Shown here in pieces: positions 10,450 through 24,800 of a stretch of 64,000 nucleotides of DNA. Positions within the stretch are counted from its first letter, which is position 1. Each line of letters begins with the position of its first letter. Below the pieces are notes generated by a model, which saw nothing but the letters and a program-made list of their open reading frames with translations, made no database searches and had not been told where the DNA came from. The DNA comes from Rotaria sp. Silwood1 (taxonomy: Eukaryota; Rotifera; Eurotatoria; Philodinida; Philodinidae): the NCBI GenBank assembly GCA_905250075.1, contig CAJNOP010000013.1, positions 3,614,706 through 3,678,705 on the forward strand. Direction: 5' to 3'. Position numbers and translations under genes: made by a program.

Positions 10450-11337
10450 CAATAGAAGATCGTAGACTTTTAGTGAAGAATATTACACATAGTGTGGTCA
10501 AATTAAAGCTCTCACTACCAAACTAACAAATTTAAAATAAGAGCTGCACGTGCCGTATACGAAGCGCAGGGTATTTGATTTTTTAACATATCTATAGTCT
10601 AGGTAAGATGTTCACAATTCAAAATTTTAACAATATCTATTTTTCTTTTGTCGTAATGATTGGATAGAGTTCGTTGAGTTGCACCAGAAAAGTGTGTTAC
10701 CTTTTATAGTTTGATTGCACTATGTTGGAGATTTCTTTCTCTTTTCTATCTGATCTACTATCATACATATGAGGCGTACGATATACATATATTTCGTGTT
10801 GCTTGTTTCGTTTCTCTCATTAAGGTATACTCCAAACATTCTCTTCTCGTCATTGTTGCTCAGGTATGTTTCCCTCTTGTTCATGTTTTTTTTCAAGTGT
10901 CTTTTGCTTTTCCCAGCTTACTCACATATACGTAGTGAGTGTTTGGAAAATAAGAAAGCAGTTGAGTAATGATCTGTTAGATGAATCATCTGTTAACAGT
11001 TTCAAATTAAAAAACAATTTTAAAAGATTTAACGAAGAAAAATCTCAAAATATCATAATTTTAAAATATAAGGGAATATAGAGTGGCAATTCTAAGTTTC
11101 ATAAGGTCTTTAAAAATTTTTTAAGTTTGAAAAATACAAAATATTGTTCAAGTTTGAAGCTGTGAGCATGTTGCATACACTATAGATATGTAAAAGAAAT
11201 CAAACATCTCACTTACTGCACGGCAATGGCAGCTCAAATTTTAAATTTGCTGGTTAGGCAGTGAGAGACTTTAATTTGAACACACTATGTCCAATGTTCT
11301 TCACTTACAGTACACGATCTTCTATTGTAAGACATAA
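10450..11337. mobile_element. MITE-like element with ~115-base inverted ends
   Basis: The left arm (10450-10565) starts CAATAGAAGATCG and passes through TCAAATTAAAGCTCTCACTA. The right arm (11222-11337) is its imperfect reverse complement, ending CGATCTTCTATTG. The 655-base centre holds short open frames only, so the element is non-autonomous. TA lies just outside both ends, as expected for a TA-target element, but this is not decisive. A third copy of the same end lies alone at 59329-59445, showing that it is a dispersed family. Confidence 0.75.
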
Positions 11338-12820
11338 AAGATTGGATATGCAATAAAAACTGTATGTTACAACAACGTTCAATTTACTCTAAAAATCTGC
11401 TTTCATCTAGAGCTACCTTGAGGCAACTAACATCACGACGATGTAAGGATTTTGTTTCCGAGGACAATCTGCCAAAAATTTTCTTGATCGCAGGTGTGAA
11501 ACATCCTCTCTTCGAAAGACCATTTCTGTATCTATCTTTATGAATTCCTGGAAAAGATTATATGAACGAAATATTTCTTTCTCATACTAAATTTTACATT
11601 ACCACGCAAAATCGACAGATGTCGTTCAACACCAATAATTACCATATCTATAATGAGGATTCGTTCACTCATCTCAAAACAATCTACTAAGTGTTGTTTT
11701 TATTTTTTTTTTTATCATTGACATATATTATGTTTTAGAAAATAGCATGTATATCGAGATTGTTTTATTACTCATAAGTGTATTCGTGTAATTTTGTTTG
11801 CATTTCTGACGTATGTTCACATTATTAATGCGACCCTTTTTTCCCTCATCGTCCTCTGCTTTTTTTTTTCTTACGTTTCTCTTTTTTTTTTTTATATCAA
11901 TAATTGAAGAAGAGTAACATGTGTTTGACGACACCAGGAGAATAAAATAAAAAAAGGGCATTTTTTTGCAAATGACAAAATATCCTTGTATATCTATATT
12001 ATTATTTCATCAGTCAAAATAACTGATATTTAGACTGTATCAGTTAATTGAGTTTGTTTTTACATTGAGTCATAATTGTTTACAAATGACTATTGTCACC
12101 GAGATTCGTTCTCATTTCGGTTTTTTTTTTGTTCGTTTGTTGAATTATACTTCTTCTATTCTTCGTTATTTTTGTCGTAGGCATTTACATAACAACAACA
12201 AGGTAAGCTGTTACCAATGAGAGAAAAACAAAGAAGTATCATTTGTTTAAGATATAGAAAAAAAAAGACTTTTTTTTTGCTATTATAAAAAACTAAAAGC
12301 GGAAAGAAAAAAAAAACTCCCGGACTTGTACATCCCGCCTCATTGATTCACTTTCATTATGTTAATTGTAAGTTTTTTTTCTTTTCTTCACTATGACTAC
12401 ACAAAATGTTTATCTCTTTTATTTTCTAACAAAACATTTATCATTGGCAGCATATTTCAGTAGGTCTATGTGTTTATTCTAGTCCTATAATTTCTTAGTA
12501 CTACATGTCCTAAAAAATACTATATGATCGTTAGGTGAATGAATGAGTGTGACCGTAAGGTATGTTATAGTATCACTCTATTTTTTTTTACCTTTTGTTA
12601 CGCATACCCGAAAGAGGAAAAAAAAGGTGACTTCAAATTTACTTGAATCATAATGATCAAAAATGACAATCGGTTAAAAAAATAGAATTTATTTTTTAGA
12701 TTATTGTTATTTTTTCTATCCTGTTACACTTAATTGAAATTCCTGTTGTGTAGCCATCAGTGATATGTGGATTATATAACTCGACGAACGATATTTGCCA
12801 GTTTTTAGACTTGTTAATCA
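11338..12820. other. Intergenic region upstream of the flippase gene
   Basis: AT-rich, with many poly-T/poly-A runs towards 12.6-12.9 kb, as is common in front of bdelloid genes. It presumably includes the promoter and 5' UTR of the gene starting at 12821. No TATA box or other site can be fixed with confidence. Confidence 0.4.
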
Positions 12821-15800
12821 ATGAATAAAATACCGTTTTTAAAAAAGAAAAAAGTTGAAGGTATGTCAAATGAAATCATTATTAAATTAACAATTTCTAT
12901 GTTCGTTAAATTTTTTTTTTTTTTCTAGAGAAAAGTAGAAAAATTAGAGCTAATGATCCTAATGGCAATGCTGAGCAAGAATTTGCTGTAAATTTTGTTG
13001 TTATCAGTAAGATTAAAAAATTAAACTCAATATTTTTTTTGTAGGGTAATCAAATATCGACGTCAAAATATAACTTAATAACATTTTTACCTAAAAATCT
13101 TTTTGAACAATTTCGTCGATTAGCTAATGCTTATTTTTTATTTCTTCTATGTTTACAAGTAAAATGAACAAAAAAAAAAAAAAAAGAAACGTATTTTCAT
13201 TATTTTAAATCAATTTATTATTTGACATTCTTTTAGCTTATTCCACAAATTAGTTCTTTAGCACCTGTTACAACTATTTTACCACTTGTTTTCGTCTTGT
13301 CATTAACAGCAATAAAAGATGCTAGTGATGATATTGTTAGTATATATGAGAATTTCTTAGTTTTTCTTTTAATGAATGAAATATTTATTTAAGGCAAGGC
13401 ATCGTAGTGATAATCAAGTAAATAATCGTGAAACTAAAACAGTAGTTGGACATGAATTAGTAACTAGGAAATGGAAAGATATTAAAGTTGGTGATATGGT
13501 ACGGTTAGAAAATAATGAATTTGTAACTGTAAGATAATTATAAATATTTTAAAAAATATTAAAAAAAAAACTGTGTTGTATTTAGGCTGATATTGTGCTT
13601 GTATCTACAAGTGAACCAAATGGTCTTTGTTATATAGAAACAGCTGAATTAGACGGTGAAACAAATCTTAAAGCACGTCAAGCTTTAGAAGAAACATGTG
13701 GTCTTGAAGATCATATTGATCAATTATCTGCTTTTGATGGTAGAAATATTAATATTAATATTTACTTGATGGAGTTTGTTTATTTCATTTTTTTCTTTTC
13801 TTTAGCGGAAATTGAATATGAAGCACCTAATAATAATCTTGGACGATTTGAAGGAAATTTAACATGGAAAGGAAAAACATTGCCATTGAAAAATGATAAT
13901 GTTCTTTTACGTGGTACTAGGTTAAGAAATACACAATGGGCTTTTGGAAGTAGGTTAATTGAAGAAAAAATTTTTCAAACAATATTTTATTGTGTTTTTT
14001 CTTTCTAAATTTCAGTTGTTTGCTATGCTGGCTCAGATACAAAGTTAATGAAAAATAGTGGAAAAGCAAAATTTAAACGAACTAAAATTGATCATTTACT
14101 TAATCGAATCATTCTTGGTGTAAGAATATAAACATTTTTGTAGTTTTTCAAACTAAACTATATTTTTGTTTTTCATTTAGATCTTTCTCTTCTTATTAAT
14201 AATGTGTGCAATAATGACAATCTGTAGTGGTTTTTGGGAATCATTTGTTGGTTATGATTTTCGTGACTATTTACCATGGGAAACATATGTATCGAAAGAT
14301 CAAAAGATTGGTGCACTTGAAATAAGTTTATTAGTATTTTTATCATATATTATTATATTAAATACTGTTGTGCCGATCTCACTTTATGTCAGTGTAGAAT
14401 TTATACGTTTATTACAATCTAAATGGATTGATTGGGATATTAAAATGTATTATGAACCAAATAATGTTCCAGCTCAAGCTCGTACAACAACATTAAATGA
14501 AGAATTAGGACAAATTGAATATATATTTTCAGACAAAACAGGAACACTAACACAGGTAATTTAAGAATAATGAATAGAAACTTTATTTAAATGATTTTCA
14601 ACGCACACTTTCACATCTACTAGATCTCGAAGAAACTAGTGGAACTTTAGAAATGGTAACTATTGTGCCAAATCTTTAGTCTATCTAGGATAGCTTTTAG
14701 AAGAATTTTGATTTGCTTATGATTTGTACCATGAAGAAATTGCTAAGATAGTATATTGAACAGACACAAAACATCTATGTGGAAACATATGCAACTATTT
14801 TTTCTCAGAAGCCCAAGCTTTTATTAAATTTTCTCAGTTTCACGCAACTCTCTTCATAGGCAGAATATGCAGTCGAACAGCGTTCGACAGTGACGTACGT
14901 TCGCTCACTAAAAGAAAGGATTCACATGTTTTACATCGCAAATAAAAACTATGGTTTTCTTATGACTTAAAGTAAAGTATCCTGTTTTTATATCGCAAGT
15001 AAATATTTGACTAATTCGAAAATCGATTTATATTAGTCAGAAGTGATTTTTTTTACTGAGCAACCCACTTTAAATAAGTTCAAACAATAAGAAATAGACG
15101 AAAAAAAGCTTCTGGCAATTTTTGTGTTTTTTAAGAAGACTATAATGTATTGATAAAAAATAAAATAAAGAATTTTTTTTTCTTGTAAACTTTGAGTTAA
15201 TTTAGAATTTTGCTATAGGAAAACTTTATGAACAGTAAAGATATATTTCGAAGTCAATCAATAAAAATTTCATTTTGATATCTATCCGTAAAATTTCATA
15301 AATACTAAATCTTATAATTATTCATCAACTTGAAACGTTTCAATTACATTATATCAATTCTAATCTCGATATTAAATTAATTATAAACATCAATTTTAGA
15401 AATTAGGAAGTTGTTTTTTTCTTCTAAAATAGTATTATTTAAAAGAAAATATTTTAGTTTTATTAAGTAATTTCTATTCTTATTAAAAGTACTACGTGTA
15501 AGACGTTCAAAAAACTTCCAAGACTGATTTCATTTAAAAAAAGATCATTGAGTTATAAATATAAATGTATGTCTTCTATTTCGAAATATCATCCCTCTGC
15601 CGTAATAATGGTCAAAACACATTAATATTGCCAAATGACACCAACTGAAATGAATTTCCCCGTTGCTTTCTAATTTCTGATTGAAGTTCTTTTACCAAAA
15701 GATGTGCGTAATATGCTTTATTCATTGCCACATCAAATAATACTAGTGGTTTCAGAATTACTCCTTTATGCTTCTAGAAAAATGAATATAGCGCTTTGCC

Positions 15801-18800
15801 CACAGACTTCTCTCAATTTTTTGTTGGTGAATCAGTTTGTTTTCATTGCCGTCATGAATTTAGTAAAATCGAGAGTCGCAAATTCTTTACATGCTTGAAC
15901 ACGTTTGTATCATTGATCAAGTGTTAGTAAATGTGGCATCTATGTTTCACAGAGTTAAGTTATGCATACAAAATGTCTAAAGTATCCGATATATCAAAAC
16001 GTTTTTTAACGATCCTGGTAATACTTTTGAAAAAAAGAAATATTTTTGATCAGTTTGTTTTCTTTTAGTTAATGAAATCTATTTTTTTCCTTATGTTTAG
16101 AACATCATGACATTTAATAAATGTTCAATACGAGGACAACTTTATGGTTATGTAACTGATGAAGCTGGTAATGAAATACAAGATACTGAAGTAAGATTGA
16201 AGTTTCTTTTTCTGAAATAAATCTATTTTATAAAATTATGAAATTATATTATAGAAATTAAAACCAATTGAATTTGAAGAAAAAGATGAAGATTTTGAAT
16301 GGTACGATCAAAAATTACTTGATGCTATTAAAAAAAATGATAAAGATGTAAATAATTTTTTTGCATTATTATCTATTTGTCATACGGTTATGCCCGAAGA
16401 AAAAGATGGAAAAATTATTTATCAAGCACAATCACCTGATGAAAATGCACTTGTTTCTGCATCACGTACATTTGGTTATGTATTTGTTGTACGTTTTATA
16501 AATCTTTTTACAAAAAAGAAAAAAGGAAAACAAAAATTCTGATTATCGATTACTTTCTCTTTGTTTAGGGTCGTACACAAAGTAGTATTACAGTTCGTTT
16601 TCAAGATAAAGAAGAAACATATGATTTATTGAATATACTTGATTTTGATAATGATCGTAAACGAATGTCGGTATGTATTGAAGAAATAGTTTTCTTTTGT
16701 TTATTTTAATAATTTTTTTTTTTTTTTATTCGGTAGGTTATTATTAAAAAAGATGGCAAAATAATTTTATATTGTAAAGGTGCTGATAGTAAAATAAAAG
16801 AATGTTTAGATCCATCTGAAAAAGATATAATGGCTGAAACGGATGAAAATTTGAATGTAAGTGAAATTTTCAATTTTTAATCTTCTGATTAGTTTTGTGT
16901 CTTGTTTCTAGAAATTTGCTACGGATGGTTTTCGTACACTTTGTTTAGCATATAGAGAATTGAATGATAGTGATTATAGAACATGGGCTGAAAAATTTAA
17001 TAAAGCAAAGTATGTTATTACTTCAAATAAATCTCAAAGAGGACAATAGTGAGCTTCAAGGTATAAGAATTTCAGTTGTTGGACAATATGTCTTGGGTAT
17101 GAAGGTGTGAGTGTTAGTGAAAATCTTTTATGCATCATCTCACCGACTTATTCATCATGATACTTTATAACTGACATGTCAGGCGACGAACTAGCCTAAG
17201 ACCAGAAGTTTACAAGGTTCCAGCAACTTCCAGGATTTTTTTTATAAATCATTGTTATACATCTTATTATCAAACGAAGAGAACTAGGCCGAAGATATCC
17301 AAGTAGTTCACGAAACGGCATTTTGTCGTTTAAATCAGAATCAGAGATGAGACCGGTTCAATTCGAAATTTTTAAAAAGTAGCTCAATTCTGTCCCAGTA
17401 GAAAAACGCGCAAATCAATTCCATCTAAATCTGATACTTTTATACATTTGTTAATTTGTCTATAACTTTTTGACTTGATTCGATTCGGTTCGAAAAAAAT
17501 ACGAGCTGATTCTATCTTTGACTGGCATGTATTATCGAAAGTTATTGTTTATGATATCTAAATGCCATGCCGAAGCAGAAGATAGCAAGAAATCGACCCT
17601 CATCAATGGTATCGAAACTTTTGATATGTTTAAGTATGCAAAACGGTAATTTTAGATAATGCATACTAATTCAAATAACAAAATGCCGTTCGCTAAATCA
17701 TTTAGGTAGGGATCTAACTGAGAATAAAGAGTGACGCTTCAGATGCGTGAATCTCTTTTGATACTGTTAATATTTATTACATACTATCAATAAAAAAATC
17801 TCGATAGCCTCTCGATACTCATTTCGTGACTCACGGTAATTAACGAACATAGGTCAATTTTCATTAGTATTAATACATCAAAAAATACAGAATATATTTT
17901 TAAATTCTTCATTCTCCAGCAAAGAACTTTTCTTTTAGTACGAGTATGGAGAAACGAGAAGAAAAAGTCAAAGAAGCATATGAAGAAATAGAAAATCATC
18001 TCAAATTAGTTGGTGCTACAGCTATTGAAGATAAATTACAAGATGGTGTACCTCAATGTATCGAACGTTTAGCACGTGCTGGTATTAAAATATGGGTTTT
18101 AACAGGTGATAAAATTGGTAAGTTGAATTTCAATTTAATTCGATTAAGTTATTTTTACTTAACACTTTATTTTAGAAACTGCTTATAATATTGGTTTATC
18201 ATGTCGTTTATTAACAAATGATATAGAAACTTTTTTTATTGAAGAAGATAGTGAAGATGCTGTCGATAAAAAATTACAAGAAGTTCGAAATAAAATGATT
18301 AGTAAAGTTGAACAATTATTTGATGTTCATATTGAAAATAAAACGAAAAGACTTGATTGGAAAGATTGGGGTATTGATGTTATGAAATTTGATCAATATA
18401 GAAGAAATGATAATCAAAATAATGGTAATGCAAAACGTACAAATGATCATGCAACAACAACAATGAATACAAATCCTCAAGATCGTGAGCAATTTGAAGG
18501 TTTTGGTTTATTAATAACAGGTCAAGCATTAGGATATGCATTAAAAGATAAATTAAAAATGAAATTTCTTGAACTTGGTACAATGTGTAAAGCTGTTGTT
18601 TGTTGTCGTGTAACACCATTACAAAAAGCTCAAGTTGTTGAATTAGTTATGCAAAATGAAAAAAAAATTACATTAGCTATTGGTGATGGGGCTAATGATG
18701 TATCAATGATACAAAGTACGAGATTTTATATTCATGAAAAATAAAAATATTCATATGTATTTCTTTCCTTTTTTCTTTTGTAGAAGCACATATTGGTGTT

Positions 18801-21487
18801 GGTATTAGTGGACAAGAAGGTCGACAAGCTGTCTTAGCTAGTGATTATAGTTTTGGACAATTTCGTTTTCTTGAAAGATTACTATTGGTTCATGGTCGTT
18901 GGTCATATTTACGAATTTCAAAATTTTTACGTTATTTTTTCTATAAAAATTTTGCATTTACATTATGCCATTTTTGGTTTGGATTTTTTTCGGGGTTTTC
19001 AGCACAAGTAAGTTATCATGAGACAAAAAAAAATAGAATTATTTTTATTTCCATATGATTAGACATTATATGATCCATTCTTTGTGGCAACATACAATGT
19101 TTTCTTTTCTTCATTACCAGTTTTGGCATTGGGTGTTTTCGATCAGGTATATCAAATATAAATTTCTTCTGTTTTCTATATACGTATGAACAAAAAAAAA
19201 AAAAAACATATTTTCAAATTTTTTAGGATGTTAGTGCTGATCATTCATTGAGCAAACCTCATTTGTAAGTGTTCATTTTTTGTTCATAAGTTAAGTCTTC
19301 ATCAAATTTTATTTAAGATATACACCTGGTCAAAATAACGAGTTTTTTAATAAAAAAATCTTTGCTGAAAGTGTAATACATGGTATATTAACATCATGTA
19401 TTATATTTTTTGTTCCATATTTATCTGTATCGAATACTACACGACCAGGTGGAATGACACAAGCTGATTTACAATCATTTGGTTTTATAGTTGCAACAAT
19501 AATGGCTATTATTGTTAATTTAGAAAATGCACTTGAAACATGGTATTGGACTGGTTTATATCATTTTGTTTTATGGGGTACTATAGTTGTACATTTTCTA
19601 TTTCATTTTGCATTATATTCAACAATAATTTGGAAAATTTTTAATGCAAATTATGCATATGTTGGTGTTGCACAAGCTGTTTTATCAACAGGCAATTTTT
19701 GGTTTACATTATTTCTGACATGTGCTATATTATTATTACCAGTATTTTGTCGAGAGTATGTCATTTTTTTTTTATTTGACATTTTTTTAATAAGTTCTAT
19801 AATTAATTAATTAATTAATTTAAAGGTTTTTTCGTATGCGATTTATGCCAAATAAAACTGATCGTGCACGATTAAATCAGAAATTTCGTACTGAAGAAAA
19901 AGCAGCATTTGTTGCACATATACAACATAAACTTCGTCAAAGTAAACGTTCAATTCGATCAGGTTATGCTTTTTCACAACAACCTGGTTGGGGTCCATTA
20001 ATTACATCTGGACGAATGCAATCGAAATCTATTACATATACTCGACAACCATCACATACTACCAACGTAAGTAGAATTAAAATTTGATTGTTTTTTTTTA
20101 AATTTGTTTTTTTCTTTCTTTCGGTGGTTTTTCTCTTTCCTTTTATTTCTATCTATGTGTAAAAAAAATCTTAAAACTCTTCTGTCTTTTTTCTTTTTGT
20201 ATCTTTGTCATCATTGATTATTAGACTTCTTTCTTGTCTAGTTAAGAAACAGAGTACACCCAATTTTCAACGATACATCAAATATTCCACCTACCAGTAC
20301 GACCAGCAAAACAACAAACAGGAGAAAATAATATTTGAAGTAAGAGAGAAAGAATATCATATGAGTGAATTAAAATATACTATAGTCTATCAGAGTGGGT
20401 TAAAACGTACACTTGAATGGATCTTAATGTTGTATTCTTGCTACTTCTTACTAAAGTGTGCGTGTGTACACTCAAACAAAACAAAACAAGAATAAACATT
20501 TGATTTGATAATTGCACCTTTGCTTTCCCTCCTCCTCAATTTCTTATCTTACTTAACTGTCTTTCGAGTTCTTTGTTTAATAATGCTTCACATATGTCGA
20601 ATTGTATTTCTTCTATTTGTTGTATCATTGTCTTTTTTTTCTATCATTCGTATTAAGTTCTGTCGATTTGAAAATAATATCATCAATGGATTGTGTTTGG
20701 AATATTCGACTTCGTTTAGGTGTTTTGATCAATAATAATTGACGATGGTTCATCTCATAGTTTTCATTCAGAAGATTATCATCTTTCTGTAATGACAAAC
20801 AGAAAAAAAAAAGATTTTGTCACAATAATTGATCAATGAATGGATTATTCGAAGAAGATGATCAATTATTATCATCATCATCATCATATAAACCAATCAG
20901 TGAAATTTTTTTGCGCATGTGTTAGAGTACTGCTTTTCTAGGCAACGCAAATGTATGGAATCTCCATCATATATTTTACCATTGTTGTTATTTGCTATTT
21001 TTGACTATTTTCACGCCGGTGTGTTTTTGTATGTACCCAACTCTCCTTTACATGTTATTGCTTTTCCTAAAACAAAAAAAAGAATTTTTTTAAAAATTCA
21101 ATATTAAATATATTTCTGTGCTTTTGTCGACTTATCTAGAATGTGATTCAAACTCGATTTTAATATCGAGTTAAGCATTAAAAAACACTGCAACTACGAG
21201 AATGATTTATTGTAAGGCTTATATATTTATTTGCACTAACTTTTGCACGCTATATGTAGCCAATATTTATAACATATTTATTATTTAGTCACACTAACCT
21301 ATTTTTTTATTTTTTATTTTTTTATTTAACTATTGTTTTTCTTATTTAGACAACAATACCAAAATTTCCTAAAACTCGAAAAACTCATGTGGTTAATGAA
21401 TTGTCACCAAAGAATCCTGTAAAACCTGATAATAAAGCCCAATCAGGTGCGCAACTTATTCGTCTTGCTCATATACGATCTTCATAA
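12821..21487 (+). CDS. P4-ATPase phospholipid flippase, ATP8B-like
   Basis: ATP-driven flippase moving aminophospholipids or phosphatidylcholine from the outer to the cytosolic leaflet, normally with a CDC50 partner. I trace 22 exons: 12821-12860, 12929-12987, 13045-13158, 13237-13335, 13394-13528, 13586-13739, 13806-13949, 14016-14119, 14181-14555, 16101-16190, 16255-16488, 16569-16670, 16737-16856, 16912-17009, 17939-18117, 18176-18715, 18784-19007, 19063-19146, 19227-19264, 19318-19755, 19826-20066, 21350-21487. All phases agree, giving 1249 aa, the normal family length. Motifs: DGET (172-175, actuator), PISL (348-351, the P4 form of the TM4 motif), DKTGT (401-405, phosphorylated Asp401), KGAD in the nucleotide-binding domain, GDGAND (852-857), then six membrane segments. 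The stretch [18 protein letters not shown] and the SDNQVNNR region fit ATP8B-type rather than ATP9/10/11 clades. The last exon could alternatively end at a read-through stop just after 20066. Confidence 0.93.
14556..16100 (+). other. Enlarged intron 9 of the flippase gene
   Basis: At 1.5 kb it is roughly 25 times the usual intron here. I found no transposase or paired ends. A short open frame at 15704-15898 does not resemble a known protein. It probably holds degraded insertion debris. Confidence 0.5.
17010..17938 (+). other. Enlarged intron 14 of the flippase gene
   Basis: 929 bases between clear GT (17010) and AG (17937-17938) signals with matching phase. No coding remnant or paired inverted ends recognised inside. 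Confidence 0.5.
20067..21349 (+). other. Enlarged last intron of the flippase gene
   Basis: 1283 bases with a good GTAAGT donor and TTATTTAG acceptor. A short ATC repeat lies at about 20870-20886. The open frames within (20205-20735) show no family resemblance. Alternative 3' ends of the transcript within this intron are possible. Confidence 0.45.
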
Positions 21488-21875
21488 TTTTATTCACCGT
21501 CCATACACACCTATTTATCTGTTATTCTTTCGTTGTTAATTCATATTGTAGATATAAATCTTTGAAAAAAAAAAATTCCTCGCTAGATTTGCTACATGTA
21601 AATCTTTGCATTGATTTTCTCGAACAAAAATATTCTTCTTCTCTTTCCGATGTATGATAATGGTGACGGATAAATGCTGCTTGATTCTGTTTTAATTTAT
21701 GCTTTTTGTTTTGGCTTTTTTTGCTTATAAAATTATATTAAATGTATCTTTCATTATTTTAATAATTAAGATAATAAAATAAATAAAATAAATAAATAAA
21801 CATATATATATATATAAAAGAAGACAGCAAGAATGAAAATTTTTTCTCGTTATCTTTTAGATATTTTAGAGAAAA

Positions 21876-24800
21876 ATGACGAAGAAAAGTCAACAAGAAG
21901 TTTCTAATAATTTGATTTCAGGAGGAATTTTACAAGAGTAAGAAACTTTTAGTTTTAAGTAGATGATTATTTTTTTTTGCTTCTATATTACCGGATATTA
22001 TAGAATTAAATCATATCGACCATTACGTTTATTTATTAATAAACAAAAAAAGAAAGGAAGTGATGTATGTGTAATGAAAAATAAAAATTTTTCATACAAA
22101 AATTTTGCTTTTTTTAAAAATCTTTTTAATAGATTAATCCATTTGCTTTACGATCGAAATTTCTTCAATTACCAACAGAAAAACAAACAAAATATTTTCA
22201 AAAATCTATTGATAAATATATTCAATTACTTGTGAGTATAATTTTTTTAAAATTTTTAATAGAAACAGCGAATAATACTAACATAATTTATAGGATGAAA
22301 AGAATATTAATGAGCATGTGCAAATCGAAGGCAAATTATTTGAAAATCTGTTGTCAAAATCAGAACAAAAAAAATATTTTGATGCAATTAATGCACCAAC
22401 AAAACCAGTGAGGTAAGTAAAACAATATCTTATACGTCATAAAATCAGTACAAGTGACTTTAAAATAAATAAATCAATTGTGTAGAGTCTTTTCTCAGAT
22501 ATTCTATCGAACATTATTTTAATACATGTGATACTCTGAAAATACATTTTTCTTCCATAACTCGAATTGATCTGAGATAAAAACTTCGTAGCTTAATCTT
22601 AACTAGCGATGTGCAAGGTAGAGCAAGCGGCAGAACATATTGAATTTGATGGGTTCTACTGACTGCCCGATGTGGTTTTCTAATACCGAATAATGTCTAT
22701 ACAAGAACGTTAGCTTCATGAATTCAGCAGTTTATATATTATTAATAAAGTATTGAATAGAATATATCAGCAAGAAATATCTTTCGAATATTTGTACATA
22801 TCTATCAAGATAGAATACTTTGAAGAAAAGACTTTTCGTTCTGATAATATAATAAAAATAAGTTTGAAATACGTATCTTATTGATTCTTATAAATAACAG
22901 CTGTTGCACATAAAACAATGTAATTCAATAAAAAATCAAAAGTTACAAATTTTTTTGAAAATCTTATTTATTTCTAAATTGATAAAAAAAAAAAACTTTG
23001 CCTTATTAAAGAATACAAATAGTTAGCATATTATATAAGAAATCATTTTTATTTTAGTACAGCAGCAGCTTATTATGCTGAAGTTAAAAAACAAGAACAT
23101 GATAATAATGCACGAGCATGGAAATCATTAAGTACAGACGAAAAAAAACCATACATACAAGCGTTGAATGACGTAAGTCATTTTGTACTCAATATATTAC
23201 TAAAAAAAAATTAATCAATTTTTAGACTAAAAATGAATATTCTGCTCAAACAAAAAATTTTGCTGAAAATTTACCTGAACGACTTAAATTAGAATATTTA
23301 TCATTTATTAATCAAACACATCATGGTTCACATGCCAATGATAATACTAATGAAAGCATAAATCCAGTACCAATACATCAACGTCGTAAATCTGTTCAAT
23401 CATTACCGGAAAATTTGAATTTTAGTACAAATGATAATCAACAAAAATTAACTCGAATTCAAGTTGAGGAATTACATAAATGTAAACCAAATGTTCTTTA
23501 TTATGAAAAAAAATTTTCGGATAATGAAAAACCAACATTTGTAAATTCAATGGCAAAAAATACTTATATGCGATCTTTATTTAATCAATTAAGTGAAAAG
23601 AAAAGACATAAGTTTATATTAAAAGCAACTACAAAGTGGCAAGAATATCTTGAATTATATCCAACAATAACTGAACAACAAATTCCAACAATTCATTTAT
23701 TATTAGGAAAAAATGATGATATACATTATTATTTTTCTTCACTTGGTTTACCAGCACGACCACCAACAACTGCACTTCAATTATATAATAATGAAAGACA
23801 ACAAACAGATTCACAACAACATTGGGCTGATTTATCTCAAACAACAAAAGATGAATATATAAAACGTTTATCAAAACTTAAACATGAATATCATCAACAA
23901 TTTATTGATTTTGTTGAAAAAACTTTACCATCAGATTATATAAGATTGGAATTTTTTCGTAATATTAAATATGCAGCTAAAGATTATGACATAGCTATAA
24001 AAGATCGAATTAATGAAAAAGATGATAAACAATTAAAAATTACTCAATATTTAGTACAAAAACAAAAACCAGATACTAATATTATCAATGAATTTGAACG
24101 AATAAAACAAGAACTATTATCAACTAATTTAACAAAGGAACAGAAAAAACTTGTTGAACGACTTGGACTAATTATGAATAAATATATAGATGAAACAGTG
24201 AGTGATGATTTATTCAGGAAAAGAAGTTTTTTCAAGATTAAAAACTTATTTTTTTTCATATACTTGAATAGCATTACTATTACAATGGACTTTTCTGATT
24301 TAACTTTATCTAACAATGAAATTCATCGAACTGATGAATCGCTTTTAAATCGAGACTATGTACATTATCTACTCCCAAATGAGCTATGCATCCTCTGAGA
24401 AGTGTTTATGTCCGTAGCTTATTACTACGGAAATAGTGAAATTTTACGGTATTAAATGAATGCCATCCTAACAGAAAAACCAATGTTTGAATTTCGACTT
24501 GAAACTTGGCATGCAGACAGATCTTAACAAAAATAGTTTTATTGTGAATGTGACAGATCTTGTTGCTGTTTCTATCTTAAGATATAACAATGGTAATAGT
24601 GTGTCTTTTACATCGCTCATTCAACAGCAATCGGCTGAGAACACGAATTCTTTTCAGAGTATTCATAACTCATTTGACTCTTCATAGTGTACACATCCTC
24701 AATGCAAAGGAATTAATCATTGGAAGGACTTCCCTCGTGAAGTCAAGCCAATTTTTAAGAAATTTAACCATAGAATAATTTAAGTGTCGCAACCACGGGT

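Noticed and set aside
13595-14564. Separate short proteins in the flippase region
   Set aside because: They are exons read through into introns; splice signals and phases join them into one P4-ATPase.
24198-24398. C-terminal extension of the HMG protein by read-through after 24197
   Set aside because: A good donor there and in-phase lysine-rich exons downstream fit splicing better; the extension is AT-rich and unpatterned.
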